Assembly: GCA_036023115.1 (NCBI GenBank)
Contig: JAYKKT010000046.1
Location: 4,920,001 to 4,984,000 of the forward strand
Direction: 5' to 3'
From: Brasenia schreberi
Taxonomy: Eukaryota; Streptophyta; Magnoliopsida; Nymphaeales; Cabombaceae
Length of the DNA: 64,000 nucleotides
Shown piece by piece: positions 36,985 to 49,035 of this stretch. Every line of letters starts with the position of its first letter. Position 1 is the stretch's first letter. A program made the translations under genes and the position numbers. The notes beneath the pieces were generated by a model. It saw only the letters and a program-made list of their open reading frames with translations, made no database searches and was not told where the DNA came from.

Positions 36985-37502
36985 GACATTTAAATTAGGG
37001 TTACAGGAGAATATGATGATATTGAGGCTGTATGGGAAAGTGTTTTTTAGAATATTGTTTTAAGTTGCTCTTTTTTGGCTTTTGGTATTCTTTTTTCTTC
37101 TATTTTTCGGCTTTCTTTTGGGCAACCGTGGGCTCTTGTTGTTGGAATTTCTTTAAATTTACTTTTTTCAATTCCACTGGCTTTTGACTTAACTAATTTA
37201 CTTAATTACACAGTTACCCTCTGCATTTGCAGCACATCAAACGGTCAGTTGGGACTGGTTTCATTTCCACTTTGATCTTAACCGCTTAAAACCAGTAAAA
37301 ATGTAAAATTTTAAAGAAAACTTAGAAAAACCAAATTCTATTTCAGATCGATTTCAATTTCATAAAAGGTGGAACCAGAACCAAATTCGATGACCCCATT
37401 CTGAATCCAGTTTCCAGCTCAGATTCCAAACCCACATCCACTAATACATGCACACACACACATATATATACACGCACGCATACACAGTCTCTCTCTCTCT
37501 CT

Positions 37503-37572
<70 letters not shown>
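37503..37572. repeat. (TA)n microsatellite
   Basis: About 70 bp of uninterrupted TA following a CT run. Seen directly. Confidence 0.95.
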
Positions 37573-37573
<1 letters not shown>

Positions 37574-37918
37574 AGATCCTTATAGATGCCACATCATTCA
37601 TTTCAAATTTGGTGGCATTTGAAAATCAAGCTCGATGGATATTATCTGCAATGTTAGATTAGTCAAAAGCGGCTTTAAGTTACCTGATTTAATTGCGTAA
37701 GAAGAGTTATTTGGAAGCTTGGAAAATTAAATGGACATCTGCAATAAAATCGATATTATGAGACTCACGAATTTATGTCGGAGGCACTTCTTTCTAAGAG
37801 GGATCTCCTAATCAATTCATTGTCTAATGCACTTATGAGATTACATTGATGAAAGAATATTTAAAACCACGAGTTTCAAGTTTCATTAGGGGGCATTTTC
37901 CATAAACTCTTCACAACT

Positions 37919-37920
37919 TG

Positions 37921-37979
<59 letters not shown>

Positions 37980-37997
37980 TCGAGAGAGAGAGAGAGA
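37919..37997. repeat. (TA)n plus (GA)n microsatellite
   Basis: A TA run to about 37977 is followed by a GA run. Seen directly. Confidence 0.95.
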
Positions 37998-38268
37998 GCA
38001 CTTTATGTTCATGGAACACCAGAAGTGCCACCTATTTTACATTCTTTCTAGTGACAGCCAAACAACCTTTTACATTCTAAAGGACACTCATACACCCAAA
38101 AAGTAATGGGGATGAACAAGTGCACATGGGAAGAGGTCTATGTGCATTTCTAATGGTGCACACTCGTTCCTCCTGAAACATGGTTGCCTTTTTTGTTTCT
38201 ACACACCATTTAAAAAATTTATAAAGAACACTTTTGCCTTCCAACTGCACGTTGGAGAAACATAAGTG

Positions 38269-38378
38269 CACATTGTGAGACACGAACTATTTGCTCTCTT
38301 TCTCTCTCTCTATAATATATATATATATATATATGTGCACATTGTGAGACATGAACTAATTGCTCTCTTTCTCTCTCT

Positions 38379-38410
<32 letters not shown>
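38269..38410. repeat. Tandem duplication carrying CT and TA tracts
   Basis: Two near-identical units begin cacattgtgagaca(c/t)gaact, pass through tgctctctttctctctctct and end in (TA)n. The second unit has a longer TA run. Unit length is about 66-74 bp. Confidence 0.9.
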
Positions 38411-38414
<4 letters not shown>

Positions 38415-38733
38415 TAACATGTGGTAAGTAATTGAAAGATGTTGCGATGGAGGCACCTAGTGTGCCTACATGCTGTGGTTCTTTATTTTTCTAAGAAGAA
38501 GATTTGACATATTCGCTTATAAGTATATGAATATTTGAAAAGAGATCAAATGTTAGTAGCAATTAGCATTCCCTAGAAGAAAAAAAGCATACATGATGGC
38601 TATTTGAAAAGTTATCAAATGATAGTAAAAATGAAGTATTAAACCTTGCGAAAGTGATTTTGTTCTACAACTAATACATGATAAGTTCAACTGATCATGT
38701 AGCGACCTTATACGACTCGAGATCTTTCCATTT

Positions 38734-38946
38734 GGTAAATTTGGAAAAAACTGTAAAAGAAATATTATTATATGAAAGGAGTAATTAAATATAGGGTTTT
38801 GATCTAACCATTTGGCAAATGTATGTCACAGCCCATCTTGTTAACGCATATCTGCATTTGCTTCCTCTGCCCATGAATTTCCTCAAGCTTTTTATGCCTC
38901 ATGTGGGAGTCATGTATCATATATATATACATGATTATCACTTTTC

Positions 38947-39027
<81 letters not shown>

Positions 39028-39132
39028 TGTATGTATGTAAAATTTGAAAAAACATATAAGCAAAATATTGTGACTTGAAAAGAGTAATTAAAGATAGGGC
39101 CTTGACTTAGTCTTTTGTAAATGTGACACAAC
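38734..39132. repeat. Diverged direct duplication separated by a long (TA)n tract
   Basis: About 95 bp at 38734-38830 (with ggagtaattaaatatagggt and catttggcaaatgtatgtca) recurs at 39037-39132 (agagtaattaaagatagggc, cttttgtaaatgtgacacaa). An 80-bp TA run at 38943-39025 sits between them. A second pair of related blocks occurs at about 39165-39260 and 39485-39590 (both with accatcat... and gaatttaacagt). Confidence 0.7.
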
Positions 39133-39812
39133 ATTCATTCTATATCTAGGTTTGCTCCATCATTTAAGCACATCTAATGCAATACGTAAATAACCATCAT
39201 TGCTAGTGCAATATAAAGATAATTTTAGGAATTTAACAGTTTCACACACACAGGTTTATATAGAGAGAGAAAGAAAGAGGAATTGGTATATGTTAACACT
39301 TTTAAGTGCTAGCAAATTCTAATAAATCTGAACTGTAGAAAATAATTGAATACTTTTTGTAAGTACACTTCATTTAAATAAGTATTTTTTTAAATTTCAA
39401 ATATTAACCATTCTATTTGTTATTATCTAAGGGTCCTACCACCTTTATATATATATATAACCAATAAAGAAAATTAAGACCTTACTTAACCTTATCTTTC
39501 CCGCACATTTGTTGCTAATGCAAACAACCATCATCGTTAATTGAGTGCAAACAAGGTAATCGTGAATTTAACAGTCTCACGCACACAAGTTTTACGCCCC
39601 ATTGGTAGTCCGTGCAATCTCTCTTTCTACCCTCGTCTCTCCCTCTTCGATCTGTCCTCTTTATAATCGTTTGCCATCGTCGTGTTACAATGGCTGCACG
39701 GGTCGATGGTAATCGTAGTGACCATAGTAAACGCCATATAATCTGAAGGGGATTTCTGGGCAGTGAGTGTGAGGATCCAGATTTTCAAATCCGAGGAGGT
39801 GGGAGAAGAACG

Positions 39813-42800
39813 ATGAAGGGTTCGTCGGTTCCGGCGAAGAAGGGGGCTTGGAACAAGTTCACGACGGGAATCATGGTGTTGGTGGTGCTCTCGCTCTTTG
39901 TTCCTCTCATCTTTTCTCTCGGTGGCCTCCACCACAAGGTCGGCAATTCAGGTGTGTGATCTCTTCCTTTTTACGCTGCTTCGAATCGAGAATCTGCGTC
40001 CGACCATATTTTCTACAAGCAATTCTCCTTTTTGCGGCAATGCCAAATCCGATTTTTGCTCTCCTTTCGGGCACCCTTTTGTGGGATCTCTGCCTAATTC
40101 TCAGATTTAAATGGAGCAGAACCTTCTTGCTTCTCGCCGACGCCAGATCTGGTCCTTCTGATTTGAAGCACTTTGCTTTATTGGTCTCTTCTGTTTCTAG
40201 TTTGTTTTTATGGGCGATTGTTACTCGTGTTTCGATTTGAACATCGCCCTTTAATGATTACTCTCCGGAATTAGTCTCGCTGGAGAGATAGGAGTTTCTA
40301 TATGTAGTAACACTTTCTTTTGATCCTTATGTTTAGTTGTTTTTCTTTATTGGATGATGGTGACGGACCTTCTTGTTCTTTATACCACAAAACATGTACT
40401 GTTGTGGGTCGGGGTTTGAATCTTTCCTTCGTGGGGTCATTGGCGTTAGTATTCTTTCTTAAGGGGATATTTTCCACCGTGTTACTTTGACAGCTCCTCA
40501 ACCCAAACACCACCATCACCATTGTTGGCCTATCGAACTGCTGCTAATTGTTTGATTTTTGTTTTTGCTCTTGGCTTGTGTTTGGAGTTTCCGGATCATG
40601 AAATTTCATCTTCGCCCCCTTCTTCTCCTTCAGGTTTTGGCCGCGAGGACGACAGACGGACTACTTTGGTAAGGACTCCTTATTGGTTTGTATAGCGAGT
40701 CTGTTGCGTTTTCCTTTCATCCTGAAAAGTGAAAAGGACTACTATCTCTCCTGACAAGCATATTTATCTTCACGTGGATTCATCTATTTGTTGAGTAGCT
40801 AGAATGACGAATTAATTTATTTCGGTTCTTCAGATAACCTCCTATCAGAATGTATCTTTGTATTGCTCTGAGAATTTCTGCTCCATAGCCGATGGGGTTT
40901 GTTAGTCATTAAGTTGTTTGAGATGTGTGCTTTACCATAATTTTAAGTGTGGTTGGATCAAATGATTTTCACAAGCTCGACAACTTTTTGCTCTATGTCA
41001 TGTTCTATTGAAGGAACCGAATTATTCTTGTCATTGACTTAAACCTGTCCGATATTTAAATGTATATGTCGCTTGTTAGTACTTCTGTTTTAGGCCGATA
41101 ACCACGTTAGTTGAACAAGTGAGCAACTATGTGTTGACATTTGTTCACCTTCTTTATTGGAGCTGACCATTGGTTAATGCCAGTTCCTTGTCATAATTTG
41201 ATCTGCTCAGCTTCTAGAATATTGTCACCTGCTTTACTTGTCATAGTTTTTATGTTTCTCTGGAATTTCTTACAATGACATCGTGTATATAACAGTCAAT
41301 AATAAAAATCTTTTGTATGCTGATTTCAAAAAAAGCTTTTGCAAAAGAAGGCACAGGAACTGCTTCATTTGAGTGTTAGATGTCTGATACATTGCCCAAT
41401 ATTCTTGAGTATTCTGGGTTCGTAGGTCTACAATTTTGCCGTCAGCATATAAGAATCTCACATACATGCAACTGCTACATGTTTTTAAGTGTTTTCAGTT
41501 GTGCTTGTTGCTGCTGGTGCTCGAGGAAGAATGCAGGTCCTATTAGGAGCTTCTTGAATTGAATGGCATATTGATGCATTCTACATTTTCTGACTGACTG
41601 TGAACCTTGGTATATTTGTTGATATATGTGAACACTATCTTGATATTTTCAAGACAATCTCATCTTATTATCTTGATTCAAGACATTGGTGAACCTTTCG
41701 TCATTTTCAACATTTGCAAAAAATATGATGACTCTAGATCCTAGAAGAAATTTCTGAATATCTCCCACAAATGGTCGTGTGGATCCAAATTACACGTTGA
41801 TTCATGTGAGAGATGGAATCCATCTTTTGCAGGAATTAAAATTGCTCAGCAAGCAAATGTGCATCATATCCGTATACTGAGAAAATAATAACGTTTAAGA
41901 TGGTCTCTTGTTGGTTTTGTGCGTTATAAAAATGAGCCATTGTATAAAGCCTTGCTTTTTGTGTAGCCAACTCCTGCCGGTCGAACACAAGACTAACCTT
42001 TTTTTTTATTCTAATTGCTGCTTCCCTGAAGCTTAAAGGTATATGCCCCTTATTTCCAATTTCTTTATCATTTCTTCCACTTTATATGCATATCTCCACA
42101 CAACTGTTGTGTTAAAGTATCCTATGCTTGAGTTAGAGTGTCATCCTTGTGGGTTGATAAAAAACAAGGGCTGTTGGATTTGATTTTAGCTATGCAAATG
42201 CATGCCTGAGATGGCTTTTGTCTTGTCGGAGTGTGCATTGGCATATGGAAAACATGATCAAGATTTGGTGGGTGCGTTGACCTGGGAGAATGAACCGTAA
42301 TGGGAATGTGTTCCATCATGTAGATGCTGGTATTGTGTGATGGGACCTGGCATTAAACAGGAAACGAAGTACTCTTTCTAGGTCAAATATCCATATGGGG
42401 AATCAAGCAATCGCTTCAATACTAGAGTGGTTTGGTTGTCTGTCTGTCTCTATTTATTTATTTATGCATGTATGGTAGTCTGTGTGTACGTATAAATGTG
42501 TATACCCATGTGTATGTGTGGTGTGTGTCATGAAAGTTCAGGGCTTAAGATGACCATACAAGCGTTGTCTGTCTAATGCAACTGCACATATGCATTTATG
42601 AATGAAATCTTCACCGCTGAAAGTGTAGAAAGCCTTTTGCTATGGATGCTTTTAATGGAGGGCAAGGATTAGATTATAAATCCAGTTTTATGAGCAAGAT
42701 CAATATGTTCCATTGATTTTCCCTAGTAAGGTTTCTTGTCTCTTGTTTTCCCTCGGCTGATTTAAGTTCTTCATATTGACAGGTGGAAGACATTAATGAA

Positions 42801-45800
42801 GAGGAAAATGCTACAGACTTTGGCGACATTAATCAGAAGCTCAATAGGAATTCAGAAGAAGTGTTTATCCAACCTAGTAATGCTCAACGTATGTCTGAAT
42901 TTTATTTTAGCATCAGAGATGGAACAATTTTTCATTCTTCTCAAAGTCTACTCTTCATTTCAGGATCGAGTGACAATTCAGAGAGTCCAGCGCATCCATC
43001 TCACAGTGACAGGATTGTATGGATGACCATCTTTTATTTGCATTTATAGCTATAACAAAAGGTTTGATATGGATTTTGTTTTTTTCTCTTGACATGAAAG
43101 ATAATTTCTTTCTATAATCCTCTGAATATGTAGCTGCAAATCAAGAAAAGCAAAGCTGAGAAAGGCACTAGTCTAACTGAACCTGAGGAAGGTGATGGGA
43201 TAGATAAATCATGTGAGGAGAGATTTGGGAGCTACTGTTTATGGTGCAAGGAACACAAAGAAGTAATGCAAGATTCAATCGTGAAGAAAATGAAAGATCG
43301 GTTGTTCATGGCTAGATCTTACTACCCAAGCATCGCTAAGAAGAATCAAACATATGAACCACTAACCCGTGAACTAAAGCAGAATATTCAGGAATTCGAA
43401 CGAGTCCTTAGTGATGCGACTACAGATGCTGATCTTCAGGGCAGGTAAACTAATATACCCTTGACTATTGGTGAGGAGCCTTTGGTAGAGTGATTGGACA
43501 ATGCTCAAGTTAAATAACGTTAATTCATTAGACCGTTTACCATTAGACTGCATGTTAACCTTTATTAAAGATATTGCACCCTTTATTTTTCTTAAGTAAT
43601 TGGATAAGTTCTAGTCCATATCTATGGAAATGTCTTCGTCTGACTCCCCTTGTTTTTCTAATTAACTAGCCATTGGTTCTCATGTTTTTTAGCTGTGCAA
43701 GCTTGCATAAGATATCCTCTCTTAACTCTTAAGCATAAAACTCTATTCATTGTCTTTTTGGGTGCTGGAAATGTGGAGGTTTCTAATACTTTCTTGGCGT
43801 CATGAATCATGGTCATCAGTTATTACTGTGGGATGTGTCAAACCTTTTTAGCTTTCAGAGGATCCAGGGAGAAAGAAAGTGCAAGGAGTAATTTGGTAGC
43901 GAAATGGGATTCAAGTAGGGTGTAAATAAGATATGCAAAAGGAGAAAACTTAACATTTCGTTAAGTACATGTTATATGAAGTATGTAATTTTACTACAGA
44001 AACAAAACCACTAAATTACTCTCTTAAATGACATCATCTACGAATCTTTAGCAGTCAGTTGTAGTTAGCGCTCCACATTATTTAAAAATCCCATTTGTGA
44101 GAAACCGTGTCTATATTGTTGGCAAACATGCTTCTTGGGGTCCTGAGTGGAGCATGTTGGTTCTTACTTTTGCTCATGGCGGTGATGTAAATTCTTTTGG
44201 AAGAGTGTTGTCTTAGCCAGTGCTTGAGTCAATATACTAGTTGCTTACTTCTGCCTGACGGTTTATGTATGTCATGGTCATCATGTTTCAGTGTTGATCA
44301 GAAAATACAGAACATGGAAGCTACAATAGACAAAGCTGAAGCCGAGCATATAGGCTGTTATAATGTGGACAAGAAGTTGGCTCAAATACTCGATATGACT
44401 AAAGATGAAGCTCTCTTTCACCGGCGCCAGAGTGCATTTCTTTATCATCTTGGTGCACACACCATGCCTAAAACTCATCACTGTTTGTCAATGAGATTGA
44501 CTGTGGAATATTTCCGATCTCACATGGATCATGCACAGCAGATAGATAATGTGCAGCAGTCTTCTCCGGTTGACAATCCTGATGCCTTAGGTGTTCAGCG
44601 CTACGTTATTTTCTCAAAAAACATACTTGCTTCATCTGTTGTTATCAACTCAACTGTAACGAATGCTAAGGTAAATTCTATTTCTCTAATGGTGGCTTTG
44701 TTCCTTCTCTTTGTTGAGGTAGACTGAGCCTTGCATTATTCTTGTATGACAGGAAAGTGCCAAGATAATCTTCTATCTGCTTACTGACACTGAGAGTTAC
44801 TTTGCCATGAAGCATTGGTTTTCAAGGAATCATTATAAATTAGCCACCATTCATGTGAAAAATATAGACGATTATAAGCTGCAGTATATCACTACTGACC
44901 CTTCTAACGTATTGCACCTGAGTGCATCAGAGGAGTTCCGTGTTACCATTGCAGATGGCAAACATTCCTTGGCTGCCACCAAGAGAACCGAATACATATC
45001 TATGTTTAGTCAAGCATACTTTTTCCTCCCAGACATTTTCAGTAAACTAAAGAAGGTGGTCGTTTTGGACGATGATGTAGTTGTTCAGATGGACCTTTCA
45101 CCTTTATGGGATCTCGACATGCAAGGGAAAGTGATTGGTGCATCGTTGTCCTGCAGAGTAAGGCTTGGTCACCTTAAGGGATTTCTGAAAGCCGAAAAAT
45201 GTGATGAGAACGGATGCTTGTGGATGTCAGGAGTCAGTGTGGTTGACTTGGAGAGGTGGAGAGAGATAAATCTCTTCCAGAGATACGAGCAGTGGCTCCA
45301 AACAGTAAGTATTGCCATAATTGTAGTCCCAGTGGCTTCCTCTTTTGTATCTTTTTGTGTTCTTACATAATAAACTAACCTAGCAGTTACATAGATTAAA
45401 ATTGTGGTTCGGCATTTTTTTTCATAATGAATTTTTGTTGTGTTTGCTGTTCTTGATAGCAAATTTCGTGCTAATTATCTTTACTGATGTTTTATTGAAG
45501 ATGTCTAAAGCTTCTCTTGTTTCCTAAAACAGCAGAAAATGGACGCGCCTTCATTCAGAATAGGAGCACTGCCTGCAAATTTGGTGACACTTAATGGTCT
45601 GATCTATGGCCTTGACGATTCATGGGTTTTGTCTGGTCTTGGCTACAAATACGGGATAGACGATGAGACCATCAAGTCTGTTGCTGTGCTTCACTATAAT
45701 GGCAACATGAAGCCGTGGCTTGAGATGGGTATCCCTCAATACAAGCGGTACTGGAGAAGGTTTTTAAAGAAAGATGATCAATACATGGACGACTGCAACG

Positions 45801-45811
45801 TGAGCAGGTAA
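39813..45811 (+). CDS. GAUT7: GAUT7-type galacturonosyltransferase (GT8), 8 exons, 617 aa
   Basis: Exons: 39813-39951, 40634-40668, 42783-42888, 42964-43016, 43134-43444, 44292-44670, 44753-45304, 45533-45811. They sum to 1854 nt with all phases consistent; Arabidopsis GAUT7 is about the same length. Type II Golgi protein: short basic cytosolic tail, one membrane anchor at about residues 18-38 (GIMVLVVLSLFVPLIFSLGG), an acidic stem, then the GAUT block (RFGSYCLWCKEHKEVMQDS, MKDRLFMARSYYPSIAK, IQEFERVLSDATTDADL). The GT8 domain has HCLSMRLTVEYF, ILASSVVINST, FAMKHWF, the DDD metal motif at about 447-449 (VVLDDDVVVQMDLSPLWDLD), CLWMSGVSVVDLERW and the terminal LHYNGNMKPWLEMGIPQYK. In the family, GAUT7 has little activity of its own and anchors GAUT1 in the homogalacturonan synthase complex. 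Subfamily assignment is by overall sequence recall. Confidence 0.94.
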
Positions 45812-46379
45812 TAGATGACAAGGGCTATCGGCAGTGCAATTCAGTTATTTCTCCAATCTATTGGTGCGAAAATTTTCTGGACTTTGATGGAATCAGTGCC
45901 AACGGCGATGCTGAAGATTGAGTCGGATTTGTCCTTTCTATTATGATTCAGGTAGAGTCCAACCATCTTCCGGCGAGACCCTTCGACAATAATAGTAACC
46001 ACCCTATCATCTTCCTGTGAGGGATGTACACGCTTCTCATGGTAGTAATATATCGGATTGGTAGAGATTCTTGTAAAAAAGAGCTGAGGAAGTTAAATCG
46101 GGATAGGCATTAGGAAATTTGTGAGAGAAATGCGCAATTATTTCTTGGCTTGTGATATATATAAGGTAGTCAGAAGGTTTAGATGGCAACCTATTTAAAG
46201 GTGCGGCCATCGCTTCTCTTTTGCTTTCAACTCGAACTGAATTAATTTAGCATTCCATTTTATATTTTTGAAAGTCAATTTGTCTGTTCCTTGATTTTAT
46301 TTCAGTTTGCTGGATGAACTTTTTTCGCCTTTGTTATCTAAGTTATAAGGTTCAAGAGCACAAAGAGCAACTGTTCACA

Positions 46380-46447
46380 CCTGACTAGGGGGTCAACTCA
46401 CAGTTGGAGGTTGATGGGTTTGAGACCCGTGACATGCATCTGGCTTC

Positions 46448-46449
<2 letters not shown>
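46380..46449 (+). mobile_element. SINE fragment (gcatctggctt family)
   Basis: Reads gggtcaactcacagttgg, tgggtttgagacccgtgaca and tgcatctggcttcaaaa, matching the 3' half of the copies at 36867 and 54845. The tail passes straight into a CA microsatellite. Confidence 0.5.
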
Positions 46450-46502
<53 letters not shown>

Positions 46503-46524
46503 GTAGAGAGAGAGAGAGAGAGAT
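46450..46524. repeat. CA/TA/GA compound microsatellite
   Basis: (CA)n, (TA)n and (GA)n runs in succession. Seen directly. Confidence 0.95.
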
Positions 46525-46697
46525 TGGATCCTGATGCTATCCCCTCGTTCTCACCACTGCTTTTCAATAATATGAATGCATCATTTTTTAAATACCTTTA
46601 TGATCTTCGAAAAGTGAAAAGATTGGTGGTAGGATCCGGTTTTCATATCTATAATTGGACACGAGGGAAAAGGTCAGTGGATGAGGTTCTGTTTTCA

Positions 46698-46729
<32 letters not shown>

Positions 46730-49035
46730 AAGAGAGGGGAGAAGGAGAATAATGACTGCACAATGTTTAAATTGCATAATCTTTGATCTTTAATATTGAT
46801 CTTAAAGATCAGTAAAAATGTTTATGTAAGATTATATATTGAAAGTTGATTGGAATTTGCTTACATCTAACATCCGCCCATTCATGTTTTTGAGTAGGAT
46901 TTGTATAATAAGAATGCTTTTTAAAATTATATTCATGTCATCTAAAAACAAAACAATCGATGAACGTGCCAGAAGTGAGCAGGGTCTCTCTCTCTCTCTA
47001 TATATAAGGTTCAGTAGTTTTTTCCCCGAATTTATGACTTAGAAACAACTATCGCTGCGGTTAAACAACCCAAGCATAAATCTCCAAGGCCATATCACAG
47101 TGCCTAACCATTGGCTTTCATCATGACGGTTATCATGGTAGTAGTGTGGTAAAATGAGGGTTTGAGACATATAGTCCCATAAAATTGATCATCTCTGGAG
47201 TCTTTTTGTCGAAAAATAAACATTTTCTTCTAAAAGATGAGATTGTAGATGGATGAACTGCCTTCAAGTTTTAAGATCCTCGAATTATTGCTGACAAGCT
47301 ACTCTTTGTTTAGCCACCCATGTAAATAACATTTATATGATTTTATTTAAATAATAAATATTCAGTTTTTGTTGTTGTATACAAAATACAAATCAATATT
47401 AGTAAATTCTTGTTAGAAACAACTGTGGGCAATTGGAATCAAATTTCTCGTTGACAATGGAGTGTTTTTTGGGATTGGGCCATATCACATAATGGATTTG
47501 CACAATAATCTGCTGATCACTTGAAACTAATGCGATCATTATCTATTGGCTCGTTTCTTAGAACAACTTTTTAGATAGAGGCTTTGCATGGATTAGCTTA
47601 TTTGATCTCCTTTACCTATTGGCTCTTTTGAAAAAACTTCATGTTCATTGGATTCTTTTTTGTGAGTAAAATCTACATTGAGACAAGGTAGGACAGCCGC
47701 ACCATCTGAAATTCGGAAAACCAATGAAAATTTTATAGAGATGATTAAATCTGTGATTATTATACATAGATTCCTACTTTAAATGGTCAAGTAGGGAGTT
47801 CACCTCACCCTTCAAAAATTTCTAGATCCGCCACTGATTTTAGGTAGTATATTTTATCTCATTGGTTTGTTTTTTTATGTGATCAAATACAAACTCTAAA
47901 TGTAAACTTCTATATAAACTTATAACCTTGTTTGAATTGGGTTTTGAGTTGATGAATAAGAGTTACTCTCCTAATTTTCGTTCATCTTTCTCTTAAGCGT
48001 GTGCTACCATGGGGTATATATTTTCTTTTAACTTTTCTGAATTTTGGGTGGTGGGATGGATACCCCAAATCAACTCGATTTAAATCCATCACTGTAGATA
48101 TGTTTACTAATACACTGTTCAAGATATAATAATTTCACTATAATTAAATTTATTCAAAGAATATCGACACATCTTATTGAGGAAACTATGTTTTCTTCTT
48201 TGTATAATCCTTGTTCGAATGTAAGGGTTTTTACAAGTAAACTCGGTATTGATTCATAAGGTAATACGAAGGAATTTCTTATACAGGTGATTTACATGCT
48301 TCTCGAGTAATTTGGGCAAGTTTATGAAGCGTACGACTCACTAAAACTTTGTTAATTTGTGTGCATAATAAGCCTGCTTTTGAGTTTCTCTGGATTGTGA
48401 AAATAAAAGCTAACACTGCCTCCCTCTCTTACGTTCTCTAGAAATCTATTCCACACATGGAGTAGATTCAAGTAGCAGCACTTCCACATCTCTCTAGAGC
48501 ACCTTTTCAGTTCACTTTTGATGTGATTGAAGAGGCAAAATTATGTGATGCATTTATTCGAATACTGAGTTGAACTCGACATTTAAAGAGGTGTCAACAG
48601 TGATAATGAGAAATTTAATATCAAGCACTTCAAAAGAAGCAGCAAATGGGTAAAATATTAGAGAAAGAAGCATGTATGATCGTTCTTTTAAATTGACAAA
48701 TAAGAATCCATGTAGCCAGCACCATTTTCCATTCAAATTTATGAAGAAATCTTATGTGATCGATGGTCGATCAGTAGAAAGATCAAGATTTGGACCAACC
48801 TCAGAAAAAGGAGCTGGCTTTCATAATCTCATGAAAACAATACAAAAATCATTGCAGGTATACATATTTATTAAGCAAATGGAATCCCTTATAAATCCTC
48901 CAGTCTAGTTACACAATCAGCCCAAAGAATCAGAATGAAGAAGGTTTTCCTTTCTCTCTGCCCAAATCAGATTCATAAGAGGTACATATGAAAGAACAAG
49001 GGATCTATCCGTCGTTCATGAGAGTGTTCGTCTTC

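Larger units (their letters stand above)
29308..39812. other. Long intergenic region with repeats and unexplained coding-like exons
   Basis: Between the 5' end of the TLC gene and GAUT7. It contains TIR-like repeat ends near 30127 and 34775-35230, the coding-like cluster at about 31.1-33.8 kb, a degraded LINE/SINE end at 35505-35760, a tRNA-type SINE at 36867-36984, and a dense set of long TA microsatellites from 37.5 to 39.0 kb. Three stretches (around 15370-15600, 36580-36800 and 37260-37430 of the window) share a 'gaaccggaacc' flavour that suggests a diverged repeat family. Confidence 0.55.
45812..49035. other. Intergenic region downstream of GAUT7
   Basis: 3' UTR of GAUT7, a SINE fragment near 46380-46450 followed by a CA/TA/GA compound microsatellite, then AT-rich sequence with no supportable gene. 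A weak open stretch at 48672-48908 has no recognisable domain. Confidence 0.6.

Noticed and set aside
38819..39134. Open frames rich in Tyr-Ile repeats on both strands
   Set aside because: They are translations of TA microsatellites (also at 37419-37601, 37918-38106 and 46385-46730).
48672..48908. 78-codon frame
   Set aside because: No domain, no splice context and ordinary AT-rich composition.
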